Of a DNA stretch of 64,000 nucleotides, positions 13,790 through 27,800 are shown in pieces. A program made the position numbers and the translations under genes. Source of the stretch: Sialis fuliginosa (Eukaryota > Arthropoda > Insecta > Megaloptera > Sialidae); assembly GCA_961205875.1 (NCBI GenBank), contig OY540811.1:23553248-23617247 (forward strand), in the 5' to 3' direction. The notes beneath the pieces are model-generated. The model was given only the letters and a program-made list of their open reading frames with translations. It was not told where the DNA came from and made no database searches. Each line of letters opens with the position of its first letter. The stretch's first letter is position 1.

Positions 13790-14906
13790 CAATGCTCTTC
13801 ATGTTTTTTTGAATTTTTAAATGTAAACGTAATTATGGAAAATTAATTTAATTAAAATAATCTTTCATACAAAATCGTTTCACATCCTTGTAATTAAAAG
13901 CTCATTTATATACATATGCTAAAAGTTTAAGTATTAAACATTCATTTAATATATGCAGCTAGTGCATTTTAAAGTCGTTTATATAGATATTATATAATGC
14001 TTGCTATTAAATATTAATTAAAATTAACAGAAGCAAACTGGTAGACAAGATTATTATAAAATGAACATTAATAAAAATAATGGCATGTAATGTCCGTTTT
14101 AGATTCAACAGCTTTTCACATTTGCAGGGGAAATAGTTACTTACATACATATAATCGTGGACAATAACGTAATTAGGGACACTTCATGAGTAAGCCTTCT
14201 CTGGATTAGGTTGAGATGTTATAAGAATTATAAATAATATGCCATTTTTACAAAAACACAAATATTAACTCTCATTATTAATATGTTTCGTATGAGTATA
14301 AATGAATTTTAATATGCTAGATAAATAATTTTGATTTGAAAAAGGTATACTTTATAAGATTGTATTGGGACTTAAAAATTATAAAATCATTATCAAATAA
14401 TTTGTAAATTTTATGTAGTTGTAACACTGATATCTTGATATGAAAAAAAATTCTTTAACAACTTCTTTAGATTCACAGTTTATGAATTGTTAAAACGCAG
14501 TCCTGTGTTAATAAATAAAATGCTTTAATCCGTTGTTAATTAATTTTAATAAAAATAAATAATTAACGTTTTTTTCCATATCTTAAAGGGATTTAAGTAT
14601 TCAAGAAGTAGGTTTTATGTTTCAGACATATAAAGTTTTATTGACTATGAAAACTTCATTATTATTGCAAGTCCCAATAAATATGTATATATGTAATTAT
14701 TTTATTAAAGTGAAGTCATAAGAATTCACGGTCAATAAAATGTATAATCATATATGATAAAACGGTGTGAAATGTAGGTAGGTACTAAAGAAAGAAATTT
14801 TGAGTGACTCACTTATAAATGCCCAGCCCAAAATCCAACATTACATTTTATGTGAGTCTTTGTTTTATGCCGCAGGTATCCCCTAAAAATGGATTTTTCG
14901 AAATCC
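13790..14906. other. AT-rich DNA, nothing recognised
   Basis: No gene, splice pattern or repeat border supported. Confidence 0.5.
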
Positions 14907-15161
14907 TTATGCCCGGTATTTTAAAGAGTTTTGCTCGGGTGCAAACGCTATCTGTGAGGTGTCAAAGTGTAGTGACAATAAATGTTTAGTAATATAAATG
15001 CTATGAATTTTATGAGGCACCCTTGTCAGCACTTATACCTCAATGCCATTCATATAAATCAATTCATTTAAAACATCTGTCAGTGGGTTGCCATTTATAT
15101 TTAATACCCCGCAGATAGCTTTAGCTCCCAAGAAAATTTCTTTATATAATACCGGGCATTA
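14907..15161. mobile_element. TTA-target MITE, family TGYCCGGTATT, copy 1
   Basis: The element spans 14910-15158, with ends TGCCCGGTATT / AATACCGGGCA and TTA on both sides. It is 249 bp and noncoding. It shares ends with 19565-19886 and 48812-52516. A 3-bp TTA duplication suggests PIF/Harbinger-like mobilisation. Confidence 0.75.
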
Positions 15162-15464
15162 GTTAATTTATTTAGATACGATTTCAACTGATATTTTTAT
15201 TCTATGATATCGATAATTGTCACTGTATAAAAAAAATCCATAAAATTGTCAATCGGAAATTCATAAAGGTAGTTATTTGTTGAACAAATTAAATAAAAAC
15301 CGATAAGTGTTCAGATAAATTGCCTGGCTTTGGTTATTAATTTAATTTTTATACAATTTAACTAACAAATATTAGTTATCAATTTTTCCTACGACGCACC
15401 TGATTATTTTTTCGTAATTTTTTAATGTTTTTACAATTCAGTCATTTAATGTGGCAAGGTAAAT

Positions 15465-15912
15465 ATCAATTAAAAAAAACACACGATCTTTTAAAACAAA
15501 TTGAAATAAATCTTTGTAAGGGAATATTTTACAACAAACGTTGTAGATCTATATTATACTTATGAATGCTTTTCAAGTAACTTGTGTCGTTCTTGAGATA
15601 TCTTGAAAAATAAATATTTTAAGATGTTACCTCTCCCCTTAAACAAAATTTTAATTATTTTGAAATGGGACTGTCCTCAAGCCAGACCCAACCATTCAAC
15701 TAAGTTTCATTAATATCGGTTCAGTGGTTCATGAGTTATGCGTGTGACAAGGATTCAGGGGACTGACAGACAGATATTGAACGAAAAGTGTTTATCTTAA
15801 CCTGAAACGGAAAGACCAATTTAAAATTTTGAAATCGGAAAACATTTTTTTTGTCTCATTTTAAAACGATCACAAAGCTTCTCGATGTTCGATATTTCGA
15901 GGAAGCAAAAGA
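15465..15912 (+). repeat. Dispersed repeat family 2, copy 1
   Basis: About 450 bp matches 61215-61665 in the same orientation. Shared landmarks are AATCTTTGTAAG, ATTTTACAACAAACGTTGT, GGTTCAGTGGTTCATG, TATGCGTGTGACAA and TCACAAAGCTTCTCG. The GGTTCAGTGG...GTGACA...GACAGAC pattern is typical of insect transposon tails; the class is unknown. Confidence 0.7.
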
Positions 15913-18900
15913 TATTGATTTATTTTTTGTTGGAAGTATATATTCTTATAACACAATCAAATCTATCAACAATCAAACAACAAAGGTATCATAGATAGCC
16001 GCCAGGTGCGCCGCTGAGCAATGTCGACGCCAGAGGCAATGTAAAGCCGCCGAGTAAGTCAATGACTACGCTCCTTCCTCTAGCAATTAGGTTTTTCTTC
16101 GCAGCTCTTGTTTATCATTAAAACACGCCATCTCTTATTTAGATTATGTATCACACCGTGAGAGTACCATTGACATCGGTGCTCAGCTTTACGCAGTTCA
16201 AGTTCAAGGAAATGTTTATCTAATACACTCTCTTTATCGCACTTCTAATGTTTTCTATCGGTCTCTATCGCAGGTATATTCTGTTTCAGTGGGTTTCAAT
16301 TCGTGTGAGGGTGTTTTATGTATATCGAGTTTGGTGTTTATAATTAATTAAAGATATATTACTTTTTAGTGAAGATAAATACCTGCATTCTAATTAAAAT
16401 ATTTTTTGAAATTTTAAAATAGACAGAATTAATATGAATGAACATAACGTAATGTTGCGTTACCTTACATTACGTAAGGTTAGGTTATATCCCAAGGAAG
16501 AAGCAAGTATCCCTATCCCCCCACCCACGAATGCCTACGTCTACAGCAAATGGTTTTTAACATTATTGTTTGTAGTGTTGAAAAGTTTACCAAAGGTACA
16601 ACAAAAAGGCACTACTCAGTTTCCTCTTGAATATTATAATAAATATAATATATTATTAAAGTATCTTAAAAATGGGTACATATTTAAATACATACTCATA
16701 TATGTATTAGATTTAAAAACATTTTAAAGACTGCTGTAAACTGAATAAATCCGGTTTTCAGAAATATTTTCTTTATTAATTATGAAAGGTGGTGTTGAAT
16801 AAATTAAATATGTTAATACATTTTCTTCTATCACTTGGAAAGAACATGTAATTGTTTGTAAACATTAAATACTTGAAACATCTTTTGTAAATTAAAATTT
16901 AAGAAATATATAGATATGATGCTGACATGTTGCAAGATATCAATTAATTAAAATTATTTCTTTGGGAATTTTATATGTGTGTTTTACATTATATTGCTTT
17001 TAACATTTTTGAATGCATGTTTATATCCCTCCTATTCTTATAATTGTTTAATATGTATTTATTATATTATAATGTACATATGATGTATAGAATATTTGTT
17101 GATATTATTTCTATTACTCAATAAATTTCAATAATGGACTTTTTTGTTTGATTTGTACAAAAATCAACTGTAGATATAACATTGTTGAAATTAAATCATA
17201 TTTTTGATTAAACAAAAAAATATGATAAAATACAAATCGTGTTCGGCAAAATGACGTTACCTACATTTTTTTTAAGATTTTGTATTTCTTTAAAAGAACC
17301 GAAGTAACATGTATGCATTTTTATTTATTTTTGTTCTCATTGCGAGTAAGTGAAGTAGGTACATACTCAATACTCAAATATTTAAATTTGTCTATTCTTC
17401 GTGTGGATCCAATTAGTAAAGGCATTTATAAATACAGGTACATATATGGTCCATATAACTTCAATTCTTATAAACTAAACAGTATAAGTGAGATAGATAC
17501 TCGATCCATGTTAATAATCAATGCTAATATTAAGAATACACGAAAAAAAAGTTGACTTAGATCATCAAGACGCAATCAACGTTTTTAATTTATATGATCA
17601 AAATAAGGTTCAAATAAAAGCAATAAATCATAATAGGTGACTCAAAATTCGATGACTACTTATTCTATTTAAAGAATTCGAGTTAAATATGCACCATGCT
17701 GTTTTCTCCGAGCTACAATTACAGTGTACCAAAAACTGCGTAGAATTAAAATCACTTCGAGTTAATTATGTTTTCTATGATCGCGGTGATGAAACCGCGT
17801 GTACAGTTACACGAAAGCAAACGATTTTTAGTTTAGGTTGAACGATTAAATCTTCAAATCAACTATAACGGTGTTCGATTCATGAACAAGTATTTTGCCT
17901 TAGGTGTGTGGATATATGTATGTGTGCATGGGCGCCACTGTATGTGGGCAAGGGGGGACACTTGCCCTACCCTAGATTATCCAAATTATAAACATCATTA
18001 ATAAAATTGACTAATAATAAATAGTACTTTGTAAGTTGTAGACACGTCATTACACTGTATAATTTTAACTTCATAATAAATTAATTTTTACAAATTCATA
18101 ATTTATAATATTATTCAAAATATCTCCAAATTCAGTTATATTATTTTAAAGTCTCGAGATGAAAATATCGTTAAAAAGAAAAGATAAACTGTGTAGAAGT
18201 AAAAACGATTAACCTAGTATTTATACACAAATTATTTTATAATAAGTATAATAATTATGAGAAGTTAAATAGTAAATCCAAAAACGGTTTAATTTTATCG
18301 CCAGACAAAATATTAAATAAAATAATTAGTAAAAATAAAGTATTCGTCAGTAAAAAGTGAAGTTAGTCATTCTTATTTCTGAACTGTTCGTGAATACACA
18401 TAAATATGTATATTTACATAGGGATTTAAATGTTACTTCAGACTTATGCAAATATTAGCTCCCCTATTATTATAATATTGTGACAAATTCATAAAGACGC
18501 TTGATTCAAATTTACTGTCAGATCGATTTTTTCACTCGCGTTTGGCCGTACACAGCGACATAAGTTCATTTATAAATAATTAACTAATAACAGAAAAATT
18601 AATGTTTGGGATTATGATTAGAAATGAATACAGTCGTAAAACAATCTAAAACATGCAGTTTTCTGTAATATATTATGCTTTGCATTAACTTATATTTGGG
18701 GTTAATAAGTGAAATAACCGAACCTGAGTACTGGAAAGTGTCGAATTTACAAGAAAAGAACTTGTCGCTATATCAGCATGATAAAAAATATTTTGGAAAA
18801 AATATTCTGTCCTTTAAATACTTGTTTTATCTAAAAATTTTGGTGTCAAACAGTGAAGGGGTTATTATTAAAACAATAAAAATCGTTATTAATTATAAAT

Positions 18901-19561
18901 TGGATTTTGGTGTTTACAGCAAAATTGCTTTTCAGCGTCGATATTTAATTTGTTCTCACTAGAAAAATTTCTCGCTGGCGCTCAATTGTGTGTTGTTCTC
19001 TTCATGATGTCAGAAGAAACGACAACGGCCAAGTCAACAACATTCGGACACTCTTTGCAAGGTCACACTTAATGTGACAAAAGTTTTTATTTATTTTTTA
19101 AGTGTAAATGTTATGACTAATTAACAATATTTTACGATTATTTTGAGATATTTGTTTCGTCAAGGAAATAGTAGGTGTGGTAATTTATATAAGGAGATGT
19201 ATATAAACATGTGTTAATGTTGTGTAGTTTAGTACTGCGGGGCTGATCTACTTTATTATATCTTTTATTATTAATATCCGCTGTGTTGAGATGATCCGTT
19301 TATATATTTTCTCACGAACCACTTGATATTTTCTTGCACGGATTTTACTAATATAAAGTGTCTTCCTATATTTATACATAATGTAGGTATACAGTTTTGT
19401 ATAATTATATTATATTAGAATAATTTGAAAAACCAATTTCTCCGTGTATTCATCAGTGTGTATTTAAAAATTGCCGAATACTCGCGCGATTGTTTAAAAA
19501 ACATAAGCATACGTACCTATCGTAAATAAATTAACTTATATTATAAACTAATTCTAGAGTC
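15913..19561. other. AT-rich DNA with a GC-richer patch at 16000-16110
   Basis: The patch contains GCCGCC motifs and a GTAAGT, but its only ATG frame closes after seven codons. Frames at 16434-16727, 17280-17555 and 18675-18962 show no domain or splice support. A fragment near 17930-17985 (GGGCGCCACTG, GGGGGGACACTTGCCC) looks like a transposon end. Confidence 0.4.
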
Positions 19562-19889
19562 TTATGTCTGGTATTATAAAGGAGCTAGCAAATTTGTTAG
19601 CTAGCAAGCACTTTCAAATGAGATACCAAACTTATATGACAGTTCTTTTGGAGTTTGTTGAAGACTTCGCGCACGCGTTGTAGTTAAATACCAACGGTAT
19701 TAAAACAGTGGTGATATTATGAAAATTATTTTGTACGGTGAATGATACCAACTGTGTTACAATTAGTTGAAATGTCACTACTCTAAATTCCATAGCTAAT
19801 CCATAGATACTGAAACAGAATTAATACCCTATTTGAAAGTGCTTGCTAGCTAGCAAATTTTGCTAGCTCCTTTATAATACCGGACATTA
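19562..19889. mobile_element. TTA-target MITE, family TGYCCGGTATT, copy 2
   Basis: The element spans 19565-19886, with ends TGTCTGGTATTATAAAGGAG / CTCCTTTATAATACCGGACA and TTA duplications. The inverted ends extend through GCTAGCAAATTTG-like and AGCACTTTCAAAT sequence, about 60 bp each. The core matches 48812-49080 closely (CGCGCACG, CGGTATTAAAACA, TCTAAATTCCATA). Confidence 0.85.
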
Positions 19890-21817
19890 GGTTTTCCAAC
19901 AGTTAAAATTTTTCTGTAGTCAGAATAAAAAAACATGCAATTCAACAATTCTAAAAATATAGCCTTTAATAAAATTAGAGTATATCCAACAGAACCTAGA
20001 AATGTATAATTATTATAATATTAGTATTGATATTCAATTAAAATTCATATAATGAATTCATATAATGAATTTTAATGTATACTTTTGCAGACAAAATGGT
20101 ATAATGGATATCTCTGGAATACACCAATTGAAGCATCTTAAGTATATCAAATTTAATCTGATTTATAGTATTAATACATTTTATTAATACAAAATTACAT
20201 ACATCTGTTTGCCAATAATTATCTTGTACATCACAATAACAATAAAACAATGAAAATAAAATCAACAAAAGTTATATTGTTTTCAAAATTACTATTAATA
20301 ATACACATAAAACAATGCTGCCGATATTTTCATGAACAACGTCTGTTTGTTTGGGCATTAAACAATTAAATAGACATATAGCATTCGTATAGTTTTATTA
20401 TTTCATTAAAATTATTTTTCATAGTAATTAATGTAATTGTTGTTTGGAGATACAAGAAAGATTGTTGGCGTTTGTTGCAATAAAATAAAGTAGGTATAAA
20501 AACTGTTATTAACGTCTTCATTTGTTTAGTGTTATAACGTTTTTCTACGATTAATGATGCTAATATAATCATCAGGTTTTGAATTATGAGAGTATAAACA
20601 TAATATTTGGAATTTTATACATATGTATGTATATTTATATGCAATATATGATGTACATAATAGTTTTTTTTATATTTGTATGATTTTTGACATTGATATA
20701 TTTTAATTTATACAAAAGGATGTAAAATACCTTATGATATTTTATGTAAGGAATTGTCAATTCTGTTCGGATGTCAGTATGAATAATTTAATTTCATGTT
20801 GATTTATTTTTCCAATGTACCTACCTTCTTCATAAATTAAGTATCGACTTCAAATTTTATGATTCATCTCGTATATAACTTCGAAATGTAAAGTACAAGT
20901 AACGAATTATTTTATACTAGTGCATTGGACTCGGTGTTACCAGGGTTAATATCCACAAAATCATAGTGACATAAAATATTCAACATGCTCACCCAACATG
21001 CACAATCAACATGGCCACAACACACGGTGCACCGCGAATCGTTTTTTTTTCCAACGTCTTGAAATTTACACAAAATATCCACAAATTATTCACATAAATT
21101 TAACCTATCCCTAAGTGAAAACCGGAATAAAATCCGTTCAGTAATTACTGAGAAAATCGTGTAAAATTATATATTATATAACTCCCAGGTAACACTATAT
21201 AGGTTCCGTCTTAGAATTTGTATGAAATCAAAAAAATAAAAATAAATAGGTTTGCAATAATCATAATCAATTTCTATATTAATTTTACCTTTCTTGGAAG
21301 TGAAATGTTTTTTTTATATTTCAGTTTTAAAACAATATATTACAAAATATTTCATTGAGTCAAAAAACATTTAAAACAGTATTCTGTGATATCATAGAAA
21401 CAAAACACGACTTAAAAAAGATTCTTTTTAGACTTTTGATGTTAAATCTTAGATTTTCATAAACAATGAATAGCTGCGAACATGCACAGAAAAATTATCT
21501 AACTATTGGTGAAAATTGCATAGAAATCGGTTCAGAAATTCCCGAGTCCATAAGCCTCATACAAATGAACATTCATTTTTATATATAGAGATTAAATAAA
21601 AAGTAAAACTTGGCGAGATTTCGAATTATATATTGTTTTCAAGTAGTCTACACGTGAGCGTCTTAGATCCGAAGGATAGGTGAGGGAAGAAAATATAACC
21701 TAACTTCTCTCGCTAATGTCCTTCACTCACGAGTCGATCAGATATGGACCACATTTTGATTCTTAAATGGCATATAATATAAACAATTTAAATTAATTCT
21801 ATCCATTTAATTTCCAG
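19890..21817. other. AT-rich DNA; old retroelement-like fragment at about 20935-21595
   Basis: The fragment ends with AATCGGTTCAGAAATTCCCG and then a TATATATAGAG tail, a pattern common at the 3' end of decayed insect repeats. No gene is supported. The missing upstream exons of the Dachs-like gene could lie here or further 5' but were not recognised. Confidence 0.4.
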
Positions 21818-24800
21818 ATGCATCATCATCGAACGAAGCCGTCCACCTGCAGCAACGTCTACGTAGCCTGAGTACGGAGCTGGTGACGTTGAGGAACCGA
21901 TTGCACGTGAACCAAGCTGCGGCGGGCGGCGGTAATAATAACAATAATAACAACTCAACATCACCGGCGTCGCAGAATGGCGGTAAACCCGCGGCCGCCG
22001 CGACGACGTTACAGACCAGCGGTTTGCCTCATCCCGTCGTGCCGCCGCGAGTACCCCCGCCTGCGCCCGACGTACCGCGAGCGACCAACAGAACGACGGC
22101 TATTGTGCCGACGTCTGCGAATAACTCCGCGGTTAATAGTAATAGCAGCCCCGCTGTGACAGGTTGGTGTTATTTTTGTGATTACAGTTCTAAAAACTAA
22201 TTTGAAACTTTTCGATTAATTTACTAATTTACTGTATAATAATCTGAATTTAGTTGCATTTGTTTCCAAGGCAACATGAATTAATGACGTTTTAATTAGT
22301 ATTTAAAATTAAAATTTTAAAGGTGTTTTTCACCCCTTCAATGGTTGTTTAGGCACGTACAAATAATAAATGTCATTTAGATTCAATTGAACTACAAATG
22401 TACCAAGTCTTATCAAAATTAGTGAGATAATACTCGCAATGTTCACTTTTTAAACGAAAAAAGTTACAAAATTGCAAATATTTCCAAACCCCCTAATCCG
22501 ATTAGCACCAAAAACACAACAGATCTGGAGTACTCACTGAGTTAAACATTTTCTCCAAAAATAATTCAGAATGAAAGAAAATTCTACACGCTTAGCCGCC
22601 ATGCGGAAATTAACTTTTCTTTAAGTTTTGAAGTTAGTACATTCAGAATTTGTCATTATCTCAGACACGATTTTTCGATGGTATTACAATACTTCCATTT
22701 CTTTCAGAACATGCTAGTAATTTAGTTAGTTTAACAACGAAAGATGCACATGAGTTAATAGTGAACAAAATATTGTTACAGGTAACACTCCAGGAAATGG
22801 CAAGACTGTAGACTCTGGTCACGTTGGGGGAACTGTGGGATCGACGACAAACACAGCGACAAAGACTCAAATCCCATCTACTCAGGATATAGAAGACTTG
22901 ATACACTTGCCTGGCCCTCTAACGGAAGACGCCGTTATTAAATGCTTACATGCAAGATTTTGTGCCAAACAGTATTATGTAAGTAATGAAAAACAAATTT
23001 TGTTTGTTAGATATAAAAGTGATCTTAAATACTGATTTATATATAGTCATTATTAATGACATCATTTATTATATAAAATTTTCAAAATAATTATCTTTGA
23101 ATTTTTATTGAAATATAAAAAAATTGCACAAAATTTTTAAGAAATTAAGAACAGAATTTAAAAAAAGTTTTTTTTAAACTCAGTCCATAGTAAACTGATT
23201 TAAAAAAACATACGAGACGCAATTTTTTTTTTTTAAATTTGTCTCGGTGCTTCTGCCACCTTTTGAACGTTGTTTTACTCGTATACTGGTTGTTTTGGGT
23301 ATTATTATTATCAAATTTTAACTACATTTCTGCAATCATTTTTTATTTGTTCATCAGTAAAAATTTGAAAAAATAATTGAAATTTTAGCTACTTCATCAA
23401 AATATACCAATTTTGAACACGGTACGTTAATGATATGCCTATATACTATATGTATAAGTATAATGTTATTTATATTATCTATGTAATTTAATTTAATTAT
23501 TTATGAGAATTGTATCCCGTATTCTCATACAACTAAAATTATAATAAAATTAGTATTTGAATTTATGATGATATCACTTTATTTTATTTATTGTTTTTCT
23601 TAATTGAAAAATTAATTTGATGTTTTATTTGATTTAACATTTTTGAATATATACATAATATATTAATAATTTAAAATTTTATAAAACCACGTTATATTTG
23701 TATATAATTAATGTAAAAATTATAAATAACAGTAAATCAAAAACATGTATTCCTATATAAAATAAATTTACAACCCAGTAATTTGAAATCAATTAATTTT
23801 ACGTACATATTTTGGTTAAATATAATTTTCGCTAATCCCTCTAGCAGTACGAATATAGATATTAATTAAACGTTACTCTTTTTATGATTTTCAAAATCAG
23901 CTCGTCAGATAATAATATAATTACAATGTATGGTAATTTCTCTGTATATATTTAGCGTCATCTGCAGATACATATATTCTGGGACACTTTGACACATTAA
24001 ATACAGCGTGGGTATTGGCGTTACAGGAAATTGCCAATTGCACATACACAGGGTGTGTGAAAGTTTTGATGTATTAACTCATAAAATATACTTTTTATAA
24101 AAAAAAGTCAGGTAGGAGGTATAATAATTTAAACTTAAAGATATATGAGTAACAATTCAATATCATGGAAGTGGAATTTGGGTCATTCCATTGTGACGAG
24201 TGGAATAATTTGACTATATTTGTATACCTATCTCTGTTGTTATCAGTTATATATTTTGTAGTACCTATATATACTTGTTAACATTGTTATTAACTATTTT
24301 GATGGAAAATTCAGAAAAACTAGAAAATTATAATATCATTATTTGAATTATTAAAATATTTAATTATTTAATGTTATAACGGGATGGAAATGTTAAAAAA
24401 TAAAATAAAATCAACGCTATATTATTAATAACAGTAATTACAATATAGTTTAGGGCTAAATTAGAGATTTTGTATTTTTCTAAAATTCCCCTTACATACA
24501 TTACAATTAGAGATGAAACGGATAGTGTTTTGGCCGGATACCGAATACCGAATATCCGGCGAGCTGTAAGGCCGGATGGCCGGATATTCGGCGGCCGAAT
24601 ATCCGGCGGCCAAATATACGTTTTTCTACCAAAAAATATATGAAAAAACATGTTTGTAGCCTATAAACATTTATAATTTTAGTGTTTAGTCATACTTATA
24701 ACATAATTACACATAAAACTTTAAACAGGGTGCATTTTATAATTAAATAATTTTTTTCCAATTTTTAATTTTTGACGTAGACCTATTGTTATATACAGGT

Positions 24801-27800
24801 CAATTTAACACAATTATCTCTCTTTTCTACTCAATATGTCCAAAGCTTATTTATTTTAGTAGAACCATTAAATAACTTTGCAAACGCTTAGGTAGAGATT
24901 TTGAACACAAAATTGGACAGAAATGGTAATTTTTCATAAATCGCTATGTGTGTAGTTCTACTAAATGTGATTAAAATTGATTAAAAATGATTTTTTAATA
25001 TATCCGGATTGCACACCTTATAGAGAATTGTCTAGTCTTTAATTTTTGTCCTGTAATTTTTTCACGTGCAAATAGTCATATGCTAATAGTCAAATCTCAT
25101 AGAGTGCGTCATACCGTATGCAAATATATAGTCATACTTTACACCGTAACGAAGGTGTATACAAAAGATCAGCTAACTGCTATTTTTTCGCAGATTGAAT
25201 AAATTTATATCTAAAATTACTGGACTACAAGTCAATTTTGTATTATTTGTGTCACAAATATTTTTTTTCTTGCAGTTTTTAAATAAAAAATTGTAGTTTT
25301 TAATTATCCGGTATCCGGCCGGATAATTCGTTACTATCCGGTATTCAGCCGGATAACAAAATAAGGCCGGATAGGCCGGATACCGAATAGTTACCGGATA
25401 TCCGTTTCATCTCTAATTACAATCATTAATCACCCTTCATAAAAAATTATTTACATTTTCTGGTCTGGGAAATTTTCTATTTTCAGTTACTATTTTGTTT
25501 TATTACATACGAAAATGTTTCTGTGAATTAACGTAATTATATTCCTTAAATAAAACATATGTTTAATGAGTTATAACGATTACTCTACACATCCTGTATG
25601 TATGAATAATATTTAATAGGCAAATAAGTACGAACGTACTATGAGAAAATTTATAGATAATAATACATAATAATTATATTCGCCCGTTATTTTCTTAGAC
25701 GCTTATCTGAAAGAAAAATCATTTGTCATTAGCGAACTCGTTTGTCTTGTGAGATTTCTTGGAACTTGTTGATTGCGTAACAATAATTTTAGTTCTTTAG
25801 AAGTCGTTTGAATAAAATATTGGTCAGAATGCTCATTTACAGATGAATAGAGGTGTTAGGTTAACAAATGGGACTCGTGATGTGGCATTATTGAATATTT
25901 TTATACAATAACACTTTTGCCATTTTCTTTGATACTTTTATTTGTTCTGTTCAGAAACTAAAACGATAACTTTTAAAGAGCATCCATAAATTACGTAAGG
26001 CTTTGGCGTGAAAGAGGGGGGTCCATAAAACCTTATAAATCCTTATGTGAAGAGGGGATGTGGGGTCAAAAGCATAAATAATTTTTTGTTTAAATTAATT
26101 GTTTTAAAATACGTTATTAAAAATGTAATCAATGTACTTACAAATCCTTATAAGGAGAAAGAACAGCCGAAAATTTCGGAAATCTTTTTGTAATTAATGG
26201 ACGCTCCCTAATCGATCAGTGGAAACAATATATATCTACATATGTGCTTTATGTGCATTAAAATTGTTGTATTGTTTTCCTGGAAAATACTAAACTAAAA
26301 GTAATTTGAAATTTCAATTTTACAATATTAGATATTCTCTTCGAAAATATAATTATTGAAAAGAAAGTATGAATAAGATTTAAATTTAATTATATGGCAT
26401 TTATGAAATTGTTGTAAAATGTATAGGTATTCGTTCGCATCATTTTGAGAAACAAAATCAAAATATTGCGTTGTAGAGAGTATGTGCGTGTGTACATGGG
26501 GCGACCTTAGCGGGTACGTCAGTGACCTGAGGAGTCTTATTAGCGCCCGCTGAAGGCGCGACGTGCCGCAAAAACTCGCCTGCCTTCTGCGACACACCAA
26601 CGAGAAACATCAACATTCTCAGGCCCGGGCTTCAGTCCCAAATTATCCACGAATGTGAATATTAATTTTAGTTCTGGATTTTTTTAAAAGTAAATCAAAA
26701 TTTTTATTAAATATTATTATTAATTAATTGATAAGAATCCTTTTTTTTAAACAAGTAAAAATTTTTTTCAATATTTATCCTACAAGTCTAATATCGTTTT
26801 TTTTTTGTTTTGGATTTTGTCCGTTTCTTAATATTAGTTTCTTTCACATCTTCGTATAATTGCTACAGTAAAAAATAAAAATTACAAATCAGTCTTATCA
26901 AATAATTATCGACGAGCTAAGTTTTTTTTCTCGTGATAACGCAAAGCAGTAAAATGTATATTTTGAGTTCTAGCACAATTCACGTTAATCGTTTAACGAT
27001 AATTTATATATATATAGGTTTTTACATTTGATATAATTTACATCATTAAAACATTTTTTTTGTAAAGTTTCACGGTGGCCCACAATCCCCTTTACTATTA
27101 TAACCATACTAAATGTGTTTAGCGATTGTGTACAATGTGCATAAAATTTATTATTGTTCCAACTCAATATAGTTACAAAAGAACGACTTCTTAACAAAAT
27201 CCAGAGCAAGAATGTAAAGAATATCCGACGCAACAAGAAAAAAAACAACAAGGCCAGGTCTGGAGGCTGCGCCAGACCGCCAGTCACCGCTTTATTGTCG
27301 GAATCCGCGCGCCCGCCACTGGAGACACCGTGCTGTGAAATCATGCTGTCGGTGTGACTTTTTGTAAAGCAGTCATCACTGATGCCCTTTCAAACATTTA
27401 CACGCTCACGGCGTACAAAAACATAGTGAAATTATCTCTATAGCAAGGCTCAAAATCAGTGTTTCCAAAAATATATGTAACAGATGTTAGTTTGAATTTT
27501 TTAAATATTTGAGTTGACAAATTTTTAGAATGAACATGATACATGACAGTATAAATTTAGTTTGGAGAGTAGGATTCGGTGTACAACTGTACTTAACTTC
27601 TCTCAAAAGCGCAAGGTTTAGTCTCTGGAAATTCCGGTCTAATAAGTTAATAAATGTTGTAGATAGAAATGTGTGTTAGTATTTGTTTGTCATGAAGATA
27701 TTAAAATTAATTCAATAAAATAAAATAAATAAATAAAATATTCAGTTTATGGGCAAATTAAGTACGAACATACGAACATTGCTGAGCTTCAAAATGGACA

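Noticed and set aside
16434-16727. 97-codon frame on the plus strand
   Set aside because: Tyr/Leu/Lys-rich tail and no family resemblance; expected by chance at this length in AT-rich DNA.
18675-18962. 95-codon frame on the plus strand
   Set aside because: No domain, signal or splice context; composition follows the local AT bias.
21977-22159. Arg/Pro-rich open frame over the first visible Dachs exon
   Set aside because: It is an alternative frame of the GC-rich low-complexity exon; the real frame joins cleanly to the motor exons.
26985-27357. Overlapping frames of 119 and 67 codons on opposite strands in the Dachs intron
   Set aside because: Both arise from the same GC-rich patch plus AT-rich tails; no domain, no splice support. 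Kept only as a patch worth checking.
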